Source: Candidatus Rhodobacter oscarellae
GTDB taxonomy: Bacteria > Pseudomonadota > Alphaproteobacteria > Rhodobacterales > Rhodobacteraceae
Direction of reading: 5' to 3'
Assembly (NCBI RefSeq): GCF_001078595.1
Contig: NZ_LFTY01000002.1
Location: forward strand, 2,351,773 to 2,415,772
DNA length: 64,000 bases
Part shown: one piece after another, positions 1 to 9,099 of the stretch
Layout: each line of letters opens with the position of its first letter
Position numbering within the stretch: position 1 is the stretch's first letter
The notes under the pieces: model-generated
The model's database searches: none
What the model saw: only the letters and a program-made list of their open reading frames with translations
What the model was told of the DNA's origin: nothing
Translations under genes and position numbers: made by a program

Positions 1-1
1 G

Positions 2-1027
2 ATCCCGCGCGGCTCCGGCCAGTCGGGGGACGAGATCCTCGCCGCCTCGCTTGAGAGCGCCGCGCGGCTGGCCATGACCGACCTCTCCGGGGTCGAGATC
101 GACCTGCGCGTCTACGCCACCGCCGGCAGCCCCGCGCAGGCCGCGAGCGTCGCGGACCAGGCGGTCTCCGAGGGCGCCAAGATCATTCTCGGGCCGGTCT
201 ACGGCGCCGCGGCCAACGCCGCGGGCACCGCCGTGGCCGCGCGCAACGTCAACGTGCTGGCCTTCTCCAACAACACCGATATCGCGGGCGGCAACGTCTA
301 CGTGCTGGGCAACACGTTCGAGAACACCGCCAACAGGCTGGTGAATTTCGCCGCGGCGAACGGCAAGGGCAACATCCTGATCGTGAACGGTCAGGACGCC
401 GCCGAAGAGAAGGGCCGCGCGGCCATCGCCTCGGCCATCGCGCGCAGCGGCGCCACCCAGGCCGGGACGACGTCCTTTGAGCTGTCGCAGAACGGCGTCG
501 TGCAGGCCGTCCCCCTGATCACCAGCGCGGCGCAATCGAGCGGCGCGAACGCGATCTTCTACACCTCGGGCACGGCCGGGGCGCTGCCGATCCTCAGCCA
601 GCTGGTGACCGAGAATGGCATCGACAAGACCACCACCCAGTTCATAGGCCTGCAGCGCTGGGACATCCCGGTCGGCGCGCTGGAGCTGGGGCCGTTGCAG
701 GGCGGCTGGTTCGCGGTGCCGGACCCGGCGCTCACCGACCAGTTCCGCAGCCGCTACCAGGCCGTGCATGGCGAGCCGCCGCACCCGATCGCCGGGCTGG
801 CCTATGACGGCATCGCCGCCATCGGCGCCTTGGTGCAGGCGGGCAAGGCGGACGCCCTAACGGGGGCCGCGCTGACCCAGCCCACCGGATTCTCTGGCGT
901 TAACGGCGTCTTCAGGTTACGGGCGGATGGTACAAACGAACGTGGGCTGGCCGTTGCCACAATCCGAGAGAATAAAGTCGTCGTCATTGACCCCGCCCCA
1001 AGAAGCTTTGGCGGCGCCGGCCTCTAG
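2..1027 (+). CDS. Penicillin-binding protein activator (LpoA-like, periplasmic-binding fold), 5'-truncated by window edge
   Basis: The frame is open from base 2, so the first bases continue a gene that starts outside the window; 341 residues are visible. The protein reads as a type I periplasmic-binding fold (Peripla_BP_6 / branched-chain amino-acid receptor-like): alternating beta-strand and helix blocks such as AKIILGPVYGAAANAA, NVLAFSNNTDIAGG and GLAYDGIAAIGALVQAG. In Rhodobacteraceae this family is annotated as penicillin-binding protein activator, a periplasmic lipoprotein thought to stimulate peptidoglycan synthases; the lipobox would lie upstream and cannot be checked. Its 3' end overlaps the longest glnD frame by about 100 bases. 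An ordinary amino-acid ABC receptor is the alternative, but no transporter genes are adjacent. Confidence 0.75.
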   Translation: MPRGSGQSGDEILAASLESAARLAMTDLSGVEIDLRVYATAGSPAQAASVADQAVSEGAKIILGPVYGAAANAAGTAVAARNVNVLAFSNNTDIAGGNVYVLGNTFENTANRLVNFAAANGKGNILIVNGQDAAEEKGRAAIASAIARSGATQAGTTSFELSQNGVVQAVPLITSAAQSSGANAIFYTSGTAGALPILSQLVTENGIDKTTTQFIGLQRWDIPVGALELGPLQGGWFAVPDPALTDQFRSRYQAVHGEPPHPIAGLAYDGIAAIGALVQAGKADALTGAALTQPTGFSGVNGVFRLRADGTNERGLAVATIRENKVVVIDPAPRSFGGAGL

Positions 1028-3797
1028 GCCCGGCGCCCATGCCTCGCCCATCGGCGCGCTGATCTGCGCGCCCGATGCGGTGTTCGATGGGGCGGCCGTG
1101 GGCGCGGCCTTGCAAGAGGCCTGCGGCGCGGCCAAGGGCGCCAAGGAGATCCGCGCCGCCGCGGTGCAGGTTCTGCGCGCGGCAATGCTCGAGGGGCGCG
1201 CGGCCATCGCCGCGGCTTTCGCGGCGCATCCCAAGGCCGCCGGTCCCACCACGCGCGCCTATGCGCATCTGACCGACTGCATCGTGGGCGCGATCTATGA
1301 GGTCGCCTCCAGCCACCTGCACCCGCGCCCAAACGCGACGGAGGGCGAGCGGTTCTCTGTGATCGCCGTGGGCGGCTATGGCCGGGCCGAGATGGCGCCG
1401 CATTCCGATGTCGACCTGCTGTTTCTGGTGCCCTACAAGATGACCCCTTGGGCCGAGAGCGTGGTCGAGAGCATGCTCTACATCCTTTGGGACCTGCATC
1501 TGAAGGTCGGGCAGGCCAGCCGCTCGGTGCGCGATTGCCTCCGCCTGGGGCGCGAGGATTACACCATCCGCACCTCCCTGCTGGAGCATCGCTTTCTGTG
1601 CGGCGACGCCGAGCCCGCCGCGGAATTGCGCCACAAGCTTTGGTCCGATCTGTTCCGCAACACCGCCACCGAGTTCGTCGAGGCCAAGCTGGCCGAGCGC
1701 ACCGCGCGCCACCAAAAGCAGGGCGGGCAGCGCTATATGGTCGAGCCCAATGTGAAAGAGGGCAAGGGCGGCCTGCGCGACCTGCAATCGCTGTTTTGGA
1801 TCGACAAATATGTCTTTGGCGTGGACGATCGCGCCGATCTGGTCTCGAATGGCGTGTTCCGGCAGGAGGAATACGACGCCTTTGTCGAGGCCGAGGAGTT
1901 CCTTTGGGCGGTGCGCTGCCACCTGCATCTGATCGCCGACCGGGCCGCCGATCAGCTGACCTTTGACCGCCAGGTCGAGGTCGCCGAGCGCATGGGCTAC
2001 GCCGACACCGCCGGGCGTCGCGCGGTCGAGCATTTCATGCAGGACTACTTCCGCCACGCCACCGCCGTGGGCGAGCTGACGCGCATCTTCCTGACCGCCT
2101 TGGAGGAGCGCCACGTCAAGCGCGAGCCCGCGCTGCTGCGCTTCTTCCAGCGCAAGCCGCGGGTGAAGCCCGACTATAAGGTCGAGCTGAACCGCCTGAA
2201 CATCGCCGATGAAAAGCCGTTCTTCGCCGACAAGCTGAACATCCTGCGGATCTTTGAGGAGGCGCTGCGCACGGGGCTCTTGATCCACCCCGATGCGATG
2301 CGCCTGATCTCGGCCAATCTCGACCTGATTGATGACGAGATGCGCGCCGACCCGGTGGCCACCCGCATCTTCCTGGATCTGCTCTTGAAGCACGGCAACC
2401 CCGAGCGCGCGCTGCGGCGCATGAACGAGCTTGGCGTGCTGGCGGTCTTCCTGCCGGAATTCGCGCCCATCGTGGCGATGATGCAGTTCAACATGTACCA
2501 CTCCTTCACGGTGGACGAGCACACGATCCAGACGATCCGCGTGCTGGCCGAGATCGAGCGCGAGGAGCTGGTCGAGGAGCTGCCCGTGGCCAGCGCCATC
2601 CTGGAGGAGGGCGTGAACCGCAAGGTGCTCTATGTCGCGCTGCTCTGCCACGACCTGGGCAAGGGCCGGGACGAGGACCACTCGGTGCTGGGCGCCAGGA
2701 TCGCCCGCAAGATCGCGCCGCGCCTGGGGCTGAAACCCGCCGAATGCGAGACCGTGGAATGGCTGGTGCGCTATCACCTGCTGATGTCCGACATGGCGCA
2801 AAAACGCGACATCGCCGACCCGCGCACCGTGCGCGACTTCGCCAAGGCGGTGCAGACCCGCGAGCGGCTGGACCTGCTGACCGTGCTGACCGTCTGCGAC
2901 ATCCGCGGCGTGGGGCCCAACACCTGGAACAACTGGAAGGCCGTGCTGATCCGCGCGCTCTACCGCCAGACCCGCCGCGCGATGGAGGACGGGCTGGAGG
3001 CGCTCAACCGCGGCACCCGCGGCACCGAGGCCAAGAAGAACCTGCGCGCGCGGCTGACCGGATGGGCCCCGGGCGAGATCAAGACCGAGCTGGCGCGCCA
3101 TTATGACCCCTATTGGCAGGGGCTGCATGTCACCGCCCACGCGGATTTCGCCGAGCTGCTCAAGGGCATCACCGAGGTCGGCATCCGCGCCAAGCTGACC
3201 CCGGACCCCGATCGCGACGCCACGCGCGTCTGCTTTGCGATGCAGGACCATCCCGGCGCGTTCGGGCGCATGTGCGGCGCGCTGGCCCTGGTCGGCGCCA
3301 ACATCAAAGACGCGCGCACATTCACCTCCAAGGACGGCTGGGCCACCGCCGCCTTCTGGGTGCAGGACGCCGATGGCGCGCCCTTCGAGGCCTCCAAGCT
3401 GCACCGCCTGCGCGCCACCCTAGAGAAGACCATGCGGGGCGAGGTCGTGGCCGCCGAGGCCTTTAAATCCCGCGACAAGATCAAGAAACGCGAGCGCGCC
3501 TTCCAGGTGCCGACCTCGATCACCTTCGACAATGACGGCTCGGAGATCTACACGATCATCGAGGTGGACACCCGCGACCGCCCCGGCCTGCTCTTTGACC
3601 TCGCGCGCACCCTGGCCAACGCAAACATCCAGATCTCCAGCGCGGTGATCGCCACCTATGGCGAGCAGGTCGTGGACAGCTTTTACGTCAAGGACATGTT
3701 CGGGCTGAAATTCTACTCTGAGTCCAAGCAGAAAGCGCTAGAGAAGCGCCTGCGCGAGGCGATCACCCGCGGCGCGGAGCGGGCGCATTCGGGGTAA
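927..3797 (+). CDS. glnD: [Protein-PII] uridylyltransferase / uridylyl-removing enzyme GlnD
   Basis: Bifunctional nitrogen sensor that uridylylates PII (GlnB/GlnK) when glutamine is low and de-uridylylates it when glutamine is high. Domain order is canonical: nucleotidyltransferase motif GGYGRAEMAPHSDVDLLFL near residues 150-168, the GlnD linker, an HD hydrolase motif HDLGKG near residue 575, and two C-terminal ACT domains (roughly 765-845 and 870-950; the second holds DTRDRPGLLFDLA). The 956-residue length fits the family. The start is uncertain: ATG 927 lies inside the preceding gene, and in-frame GTG 942 and TTG 987 are plausible; TTG 987 would remove most of the overlap and still leave about 936 residues. 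A long open frame on the opposite strand (984-3404) is a GC-driven shadow. Confidence 0.95.
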   Translation: MVQTNVGWPLPQSERIKSSSLTPPQEALAAPASRPGAHASPIGALICAPDAVFDGAAVGAALQEACGAAKGAKEIRAAAVQVLRAAMLEGRAAIAAAFAAHPKAAGPTTRAYAHLTDCIVGAIYEVASSHLHPRPNATEGERFSVIAVGGYGRAEMAPHSDVDLLFLVPYKMTPWAESVVESMLYILWDLHLKVGQASRSVRDCLRLGREDYTIRTSLLEHRFLCGDAEPAAELRHKLWSDLFRNTATEFVEAKLAERTARHQKQGGQRYMVEPNVKEGKGGLRDLQSLFWIDKYVFGVDDRADLVSNGVFRQEEYDAFVEAEEFLWAVRCHLHLIADRAADQLTFDRQVEVAERMGYADTAGRRAVEHFMQDYFRHATAVGELTRIFLTALEERHVKREPALLRFFQRKPRVKPDYKVELNRLNIADEKPFFADKLNILRIFEEALRTGLLIHPDAMRLISANLDLIDDEMRADPVATRIFLDLLLKHGNPERALRRMNELGVLAVFLPEFAPIVAMMQFNMYHSFTVDEHTIQTIRVLAEIEREELVEELPVASAILEEGVNRKVLYVALLCHDLGKGRDEDHSVLGARIARKIAPRLGLKPAECETVEWLVRYHLLMSDMAQKRDIADPRTVRDFAKAVQTRERLDLLTVLTVCDIRGVGPNTWNNWKAVLIRALYRQTRRAMEDGLEALNRGTRGTEAKKNLRARLTGWAPGEIKTELARHYDPYWQGLHVTAHADFAELLKGITEVGIRAKLTPDPDRDATRVCFAMQDHPGAFGRMCGALALVGANIKDARTFTSKDGWATAAFWVQDADGAPFEASKLHRLRATLEKTMRGEVVAAEAFKSRDKIKKRERAFQVPTSITFDNDGSEIYTIIEVDTRDRPGLLFDLARTLANANIQISSAVIATYGEQVVDSFYVKDMFGLKFYSESKQKALEKRLREAITRGAERAHSG

Positions 3798-4643
3798 TCG
3801 CGGGCTGTAACGGCCGTGGCGCGACGGCGCGCCGCGGCAAAGGGGCGCGAATCTTCACGAAATCTCAACCCCAGCGCGCGCAGAATCTGCGGGTGGTGGT
3901 TGGGGAATTCCTTGAGACAGTTCCCCGACCACCACCCGCTGAGGGTGTTCCGATTCGGGTTTAGATAAGGTGAAAAAATCCAACAAACCGCTGCGGCCTG
4001 CCCTGCCGCGCGGCACGAGCCTCTGTTTCGCATTCGGCAACGGGACCCCATGTGGAGCCAACCCATCTAGGCCTTCGCCCCCGGCAAAGGCTCCGCTGTG
4101 GCGGTGTCGGCCCTGATCTGTGCCCGGTTCGGCACGGTGCACGGGGTCTCGGTGTTTCTGGCACAGCTGGACCACGGGCGCGCCGCGATCGGCCTCACCT
4201 ACCGATGTTGTGGGCGTTTGCTCTCAACCTGACGTCTCAAATTAAAAGCAGAACGCTTTATTCCTTCGCCCTGATTTTTTACCGCGGCGGCACTTATCGG
4301 CCCCACCGGGGTCGCGCTGGCGTGGCCGCGTGAGGGGCTCGTGGGGCTGCGCGGTGGGTTACAGCGTGGTCTTTGGGGCGCGAGGGGTATGCCATGGGGC
4401 TGGTCACGGCCGCCTATGCGTTGGGCGCGGCGGGTATTGGCGCCCCGAGAAATCGCTTCACATCCGGCGCGGGAACCGTTAGCCATGCCGCATGATCACC
4501 GCGACGCATCTCCGACGCCGACGCTAAGCCGTCCCAACCGCTGTGACCCAGCGCGGCCTGCCCGCGCGCCCCTTCCAAAACATTGACAGCCGCCGCCCCG
4601 ATGGGGCACCAACAGGCTTCTTACATCCCTAAGGACTTATCCG
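3798..4643. other. 850-bp gap between glnD and argD, no convincing gene
   Basis: No open frame here has a credible start, family signature or ribosome-binding site. A strong hairpin lies at 3889-3939 (separate entry). Short translated stretches around 4078-4200 (ALICARFGTVHGVSVFLAQL) and 4385-4440 (GLVTAAYALGAAGIGAP), in different frames, look like hydrophobic protein fragments, so a decayed membrane-protein gene is possible but unproven. TTGACA at 4583-4588 could be a -35 box for argD, but no good -10 follows at the usual distance. Confidence 0.5.
3889..3939. repeat. Strong 19-bp inverted repeat (hairpin) downstream of glnD
   Basis: Arms 3889-3907 and 3921-3939 pair over 19 bp with a single mismatch (G.U in one RNA strand), leaving a 13-base loop. 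No T-tract follows on either strand, so it is not a textbook intrinsic terminator. It could protect the glnD 3' end or be the end of a degraded element. Confidence 0.7.
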
Positions 4644-5822
4644 ATGATCCCGTCCCTTCTGCCAACCTATGCACGCGCGCCGCTCGCCTTTGAGAGCGGC
4701 GAGGGCTCCTGGCTGACCACGGTCGACGGGCGCCGATACCTGGATGTCGGGGCGGGGATCGCGGTGAACGCGCTGGGGCATGCGCACCCGGCGCTGGTCG
4801 AGGCGCTGACCGCGCAGGCGGGCAAGCTCTGGCACACCTCCAACCTCTACGAGGTGCCCAATCAGCAGGCCCTGGCCGACAAGCTGGTGGACCTAACCTT
4901 CGCGGACACGGCGTTCTTCACCAACTCGGGCACCGAGTGCTGCGAGCTGGCCGTGAAGATGGCGCGCAAGTATTTCCACGACAGGGGGCACCCCGAGAAG
5001 GTCGAGATCATCGCCGTTGAGGGCTCGTTCCACGGGCGCTCCTCGGCGGGCATCGCCGCGGCGGGATCCGAGAAGCTCACCGGCGGGTTCGGGCCTCTGC
5101 TGCCGGGCTTCACCCAGGTGCCGCTGGGTGATCTGGACGCGATGGCGGCGGCGGTCACCGAGAACACCGCCGCGATCATCATCGAGCCGGTGATCGGCGA
5201 GGGCGGGATCATCCCGCTGCCAGAGATCCACATCCGCGCGCTGCGCGAGCTGTGCGACGCGCAGGGGATCCTGCTGATCCTGGACGAGGTGCAATGCGGC
5301 GTGGGCCGGACGGGCAGGCTCTTTGCCCATGAATGGGCGGGCGTGACCCCGGATATCATGATGGTGGCCAAGGGCATCGGCGGCGGCTTCCCGCTGGGCT
5401 GCGTGCTGGCCACCGAGGAGGCCGCCAGTGGCATGACCGGCGGCACCCATGGCTCGACCTATGGCGGCAACCCCTTGGCCTGCGCGGTCGGGCTGGCCGT
5501 GCTGAACATCGTCTCCGACCCGGGCTTTCTGGCCGAGGTGAACCGCAAGGCGGGGCTCATGCGGCAGCGCCTGGAGGGGCTGGTGGCGTCGCACCCGGAG
5601 GTCTTCGCGTCCGTGCGCGGCTCGGGCCTGATGCTGGGCCTGGTCTGCAAGGCGACCAATCTGGAGGTGGTGAAGGCGGGCTATGAGGCCGAGATCCTCA
5701 CCGTGCCCGCCGCCGAGAACACCGTGCGCCTGCTGCCGCCGCTGACGATCAGCGACGCGGAAATCGCCGAGGCGGTGGAGCGCCTCGACCGCGCCGCCGC
5801 GTCCCTAGGCGCGAACGCATAG
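4644..5822 (+). CDS. argD: Acetylornithine aminotransferase (class III, PLP)
   Basis: Transfers the amino group from glutamate to N-acetylglutamate semialdehyde in arginine biosynthesis; paralogues also act on succinyl-diaminopimelate. The 392 residues are typical. Visible signatures: TNSGTECCELAVKMAR (PLP-phosphate binding), EGSFHGRSSAG, the cofactor aspartate in LILDEVQCGVGRTG, and the PLP lysine in VAKGIGGGFPLG (about Lys243), followed by HGSTYGGNPLAC. ATG 4644 is preceded by AAGGA in 4630-4640. It lies 80 bp upstream of argF on the same strand, the usual argD-argF order in alphaproteobacteria, so the two are probably co-transcribed. Confidence 0.96.
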   Translation: MIPSLLPTYARAPLAFESGEGSWLTTVDGRRYLDVGAGIAVNALGHAHPALVEALTAQAGKLWHTSNLYEVPNQQALADKLVDLTFADTAFFTNSGTECCELAVKMARKYFHDRGHPEKVEIIAVEGSFHGRSSAGIAAAGSEKLTGGFGPLLPGFTQVPLGDLDAMAAAVTENTAAIIIEPVIGEGGIIPLPEIHIRALRELCDAQGILLILDEVQCGVGRTGRLFAHEWAGVTPDIMMVAKGIGGGFPLGCVLATEEAASGMTGGTHGSTYGGNPLACAVGLAVLNIVSDPGFLAEVNRKAGLMRQRLEGLVASHPEVFASVRGSGLMLGLVCKATNLEVVKAGYEAEILTVPAAENTVRLLPPLTISDAEIAEAVERLDRAAASLGANA

Positions 5823-5856
5823 CCCCTTCTTCGGTTTGAAAATATCCCAGGGGGGT

Positions 5857-5878
5857 CTGGGGGGACTGGTCCCCCCAG
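5857..5878. terminator. GC-rich hairpin between argD and argF
   Basis: CTGGGGGG (5857-5864) pairs with CCCCCCAG (5871-5878) around a 6-base loop. This G-run/C-run hairpin is common between Rhodobacteraceae genes. There is no T-run, so it may attenuate or stabilise the argDF message rather than end it. Confidence 0.5.
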
Positions 5879-5902
5879 CCTTTCCAAGCAAACGAGCCCT
5901 CG

Positions 5903-6808
5903 ATGACCCATTTCCTAGACATCCACACCACCACCCCCGCCGACCTGCGGCACATGATCGACCACGCGCGCGGCATGAAGGACGCCCGCGCCGGGCGCCC
6001 CAAGGGCGCACCGGATGACGCGCAGCCCCTGGCGGGGCACATGGTGGCGCTGATCTTCGAGAAGCCCTCGACCCGGACCCGCGTGTCCTTCGACGTGGGC
6101 GTGCGCCAGATGGGCGGGCAGTCCATGGTGCTGTCGGGCTCCGAGATGCAGCTCGGCCATGGCGAGACCATCGCCGACACCGCCCGCGTGCTCAGCCGCT
6201 ATGTGGACCTGATCATGATCCGCACCTTCGAGCAGGAGACGCTGATGGAGATGGCCGAGCACGCCAGCGTGCCGGTGATCAACGGGCTGACCAATGACAG
6301 CCACCCCTGCCAGATCATGGCGGATGTGATGACGTTTGAGGAGCATAGCGGCCCCATCAAAGGCAAGAAGATCGTCTGGACCGGCGACGGCAACAACGTC
6401 TTCGCCAGCTTCGCCCATGCGGCCAAGCAATTCGAGTTCGACCTCGTGTTCACCGGCCCGGACACGCTGGACCCGGACCCCGCGCTGGAGGGGCTCTACA
6501 CCACCATCCGCAACCCCGAGGAGGCGGTGGCGGGGGCCGACCTAGTGGTCGCCGATACCTGGGTGTCGATGCATGACGCGCAGACCACGCGCGAGCGGCG
6601 CCACAACCTGCTGCGCCCCTACCAGGTGAACACCGAATTGATGAGCCATGCCAAGCCCGACAGCCTGTTCATGCACTGCCTGCCCGCGCATCGCGAGGAA
6701 GAGGCGACCTCAGAGATCATGGACGGCCCGCATTCGGTGATCTTTGACGAGGCCGAGAACCGCCTGCACGCTCAAAAGGCCATTATGCGCTGGTGCCTTG
6801 GGGTCTAA
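5903..6808 (+). CDS. argF: Ornithine carbamoyltransferase
   Basis: Forms citrulline from ornithine and carbamoyl phosphate in arginine biosynthesis; cytoplasmic trimer. The carbamoyl-phosphate loop [12 protein letters not shown] is at about residues 52-63, the second-substrate motif DSHPCQ is present, and the ornithine-loop cysteine lies in [11 protein letters not shown] near residue 259. At 301 residues it is slightly shorter than most OTCases but both domains are complete. It follows argD and is followed by a 0.5-kb gap holding the four-palindrome repeat. Confidence 0.96.
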   Translation: MTHFLDIHTTTPADLRHMIDHARGMKDARAGRPKGAPDDAQPLAGHMVALIFEKPSTRTRVSFDVGVRQMGGQSMVLSGSEMQLGHGETIADTARVLSRYVDLIMIRTFEQETLMEMAEHASVPVINGLTNDSHPCQIMADVMTFEEHSGPIKGKKIVWTGDGNNVFASFAHAAKQFEFDLVFTGPDTLDPDPALEGLYTTIRNPEEAVAGADLVVADTWVSMHDAQTTRERRHNLLRPYQVNTELMSHAKPDSLFMHCLPAHREEEATSEIMDGPHSVIFDEAENRLHAQKAIMRWCLGV

Positions 6809-7127
6809 GGCCACGCGGAGGCAAGCCACGCCAAAGGGGGGGCGAGACGTCGCCGTCCCCCTCGTATGGGAAGTCTCTCGGTGATGGTCTTGGGATCAGG
6901 GCCGGAAGGGCCCAGCCTGGATAGGAAAAGCAACGGCGCCGCTGCAAAGGGCGTCCGTGATCCGAATGTGATCCGCGGAAGGGTCGGATGGGGCGGGGTC
7001 ACCGCTCCCGGTCGGACTTCGCGAGTGCTTGGCCAAGCAGGCGGAGTTCTACCCCGCGGCAGTTAGGATTTTGATAACCCTGCGCACGGTTGGTAGCTTA
7101 TGGGCTCCACCAGACCTTGGCGCGACA
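6809..7127. other. Intergenic region, no gene seen
   Basis: About 320 bp between argF and the repeat element. I see no coding frame with family similarity, no tRNA and no clear terminator. Confidence 0.5.
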
Positions 7128-7293
7128 CAATTTTCTTGCAAGAAAATTGCGAAACTCTAGCAAGAGTTTCTTCAGCGCGCCCCGAAATGATCCCTAAATC
7201 GCACCCCCTTGCCGCTTGCGGGCCCACTTTCCTTGGAAGGAAAGTGCAAATCTCTTGCAAGAGATTTGGCGCGCCCAATGTCCACTCCAGGCC
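7128..7293 (+). repeat. Four-palindrome intergenic repeat, copy 1 (P1-P2-P3-P4)
   Basis: Four short palindromes in series: P1 7128-7149 (22 bp, perfect, centre CTTGCAAG), P2 7151-7170 (centre CTAGCAAG, near-perfect), P3 7225-7246 (arms CACTTTCCTT/AAGGAAAGTG around GG), P4 7248-7267 (20 bp, perfect, centre CTTGCAAG). The element ends near CACTCCAGGCC (7283-7293). Two further copies lie at 10885-11060 (inverted) and 53965-54146, with the same palindromes, spacing and a conserved spacer between P2 and P3. Copy 1 lies between the converging 3' ends of argF and the GMC oxidoreductase gene. Confidence 0.92.
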
Positions 7294-7332
7294 AAACCTA
7301 TCCGGGCGGAACTGCCATCAATAGGAGCGCCC

Positions 7333-8985
7333 CTATCTCTGCTGCGTCTCGTAGTCCGGGCTCTGCCAGACCTCGACCTCCTCGCGCGGCAGCGGCGGGC
7401 GGCCCAGGATGGCGTCACTCAGCTTCTCGGCGATCATGATCGTCGGGCTGTTGGTGTTGCCATTCGTGACCTGCGGCATAAGCGAGGCGTCCACCACCCG
7501 CAGCCCCGGCACGCCATGCACGCAGCCCTGCGGGTCGACCACGGCGCCTGCATCCGTCGCCGCGCCCATGCGCGCGGTGCCCGAGAGGTGCCATTGCGAC
7601 GCGATATCTGCGTTGAACGCCGCGTCCATATCCGCATCGCTTTGCACATGGCTGCCCGGGAAAATCTCTGCGCCGCACAGGTCGGCAAAGGCGGGCTGCG
7701 CGACAAGTTCCCTTACCAGCGCCACGCCCCTGCGCAAAAGTTCGCGGTCGCGCGGGTCTTGCAGGTAGTTCACCTCGATGCGCGGCGGACTCGCCGGATC
7801 GGCATCGCGCAGCGTGATCTGGCCGCGGCTATGGGCGCGCATCAGGCCGATATGGATCTGGAAGGCATGGCCCGGGAGCGGCGCCCAGGTTTTATTGTCC
7901 ACCGCCAGCGGCGACATCGTCAGCTGCAGATCCGGGTAGGCCACGCCGGGCGCCGAGCGCATGCAGGCCACCACGTCGAAATGGTTGCTGGCGCAGATCC
8001 CGCCGCGGGTCAGCAGCCACTGCATCCCCGCCAGCACACGCCCCAGGAGCCGCGTCTGCGGCCAGAGAGACACCGGCTGCAAGCATCTGAACTGCATCAC
8101 GAAATCGGGGTGGTCTTGCAGGTTCTGCCCGACGCCCGGCAGGTCATGGCACGGCGCGATGCCCGCATCTCGCAGCTGCTCGGCGGGGCCGATGCCTGAG
8201 AGCATCATGATATGCGGGCTGCCCACGGCGCCGGCGCTGAGGATCACCTCGCGCGCCGCCGCCGCCCTCACCGGCCGCCCAGCGGCCAGGTAATGCACAC
8301 CGCTCACCCGCGCGCCCTCGAACGCCAAGCGCTGCACCAGCGCGCCGGTCACGATCTTCAAATTCGCGCGCCCGCGCGCCGGGTCGAGATAGGCGCGCGC
8401 CATGCTCCAGCGCTCTCCGTTGCGGCGGGTGGATTCCAGCGGGCCAAAGCCCTCTTGCACGCGCCCGTTAATGTCCTCGGTGATGGGATAGCCCGCCTCG
8501 CGCCCGGCCTGCAAGAAGCCGCGGTTCAGCACAGAGTTCGCGGCGGGCCAATGCGCATGCACCGGGCCAGAGCCGCCGCGATAGGTCCCCTCGCCCGCAG
8601 CACTGCTCTCGGCGCGCTTGAAATAGGGCAGCACATCCGCGTAGGACCAGCCCTCGCAGCCCGCCTGCTGCCAGCCGTCAAAGTCCAGCGCGTGTCCGCG
8701 GATGAACACCATCCCGTTGATCGACGAGGACCCGCCGAGGGTGCGCCCGCGGTCATGTTGCAGCCGCCTGCCGCCCAGCGCGGGTTCGGGCTCGCCCTGG
8801 AAGGCCCAGTTGTGCCGCGTGCTGCGCAGGTTGGATAGCATCGCCGCGGGGATCTTCAGCGACAAGGCCCTGTCCGGCGGCCCGGCCTCCAGCAGCAGCA
8901 CCCGGTTGGCGGGGTCAGCGCTCAGCCGGTTGGCCAGCACGCAGCCCGCCGAGCCCGCGCCCACGATGATATAGTCGAACTCCAC
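7333..8985 (-). CDS. GMC-family FAD-dependent oxidoreductase (choline/alcohol dehydrogenase-like)
   Basis: About 550 residues from GTG 8985. It has the FAD Rossmann motif at the N-terminus ([19 protein letters not shown]), the GMC signature [18 protein letters not shown], the second GMC signature [15 protein letters not shown], and the C-terminal catalytic part with His in [11 protein letters not shown] and Asn in [15 protein letters not shown]. Members oxidise alcohols such as choline or aliphatic/aromatic alcohols; the substrate cannot be read from sequence. The frame stays open to 9813, but those codons overlap the opposite-strand transporter gene; GTG 8985 places the dinucleotide-binding motif at the N-terminus as in all relatives. 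Divergently transcribed from the EamA-transporter/isomerase pair. Confidence 0.9.
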   Translation of the reverse strand: MEFDYIIVGAGSAGCVLANRLSADPANRVLLLEAGPPDRALSLKIPAAMLSNLRSTRHNWAFQGEPEPALGGRRLQHDRGRTLGGSSSINGMVFIRGHALDFDGWQQAGCEGWSYADVLPYFKRAESSAAGEGTYRGGSGPVHAHWPAANSVLNRGFLQAGREAGYPITEDINGRVQEGFGPLESTRRNGERWSMARAYLDPARGRANLKIVTGALVQRLAFEGARVSGVHYLAAGRPVRAAAAREVILSAGAVGSPHIMMLSGIGPAEQLRDAGIAPCHDLPGVGQNLQDHPDFVMQFRCLQPVSLWPQTRLLGRVLAGMQWLLTRGGICASNHFDVVACMRSAPGVAYPDLQLTMSPLAVDNKTWAPLPGHAFQIHIGLMRAHSRGQITLRDADPASPPRIEVNYLQDPRDRELLRRGVALVRELVAQPAFADLCGAEIFPGSHVQSDADMDAAFNADIASQWHLSGTARMGAATDAGAVVDPQGCVHGVPGLRVVDASLMPQVTNGNTNSPTIMIAEKLSDAILGRPPLPREEVEVWQSPDYETQQR

Positions 8986-9099
8986 GCCCTGCCCCCCTGC
9001 ACCGCCACGCTTTTTTCTATTGATCTCAAGGGCCGCACACAAGAAACATGAGCGCAGCGGCGCCCCGGCGCCTTCCACCGCAACGCAGGACCGCGCATT

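Noticed and set aside
984-3404. 806-codon open frame antisense to glnD
   Set aside because: Third-position GC makes long antisense frames here; low-complexity Gly/Ala/Leu/His-rich product, no family similarity, and glnD itself is certain.
7100-7324. Small open frames through the four-palindrome element
   Set aside because: Peptide matches between copies only reflect the repeated DNA; frames differ between copies and lack starts with ribosome sites.
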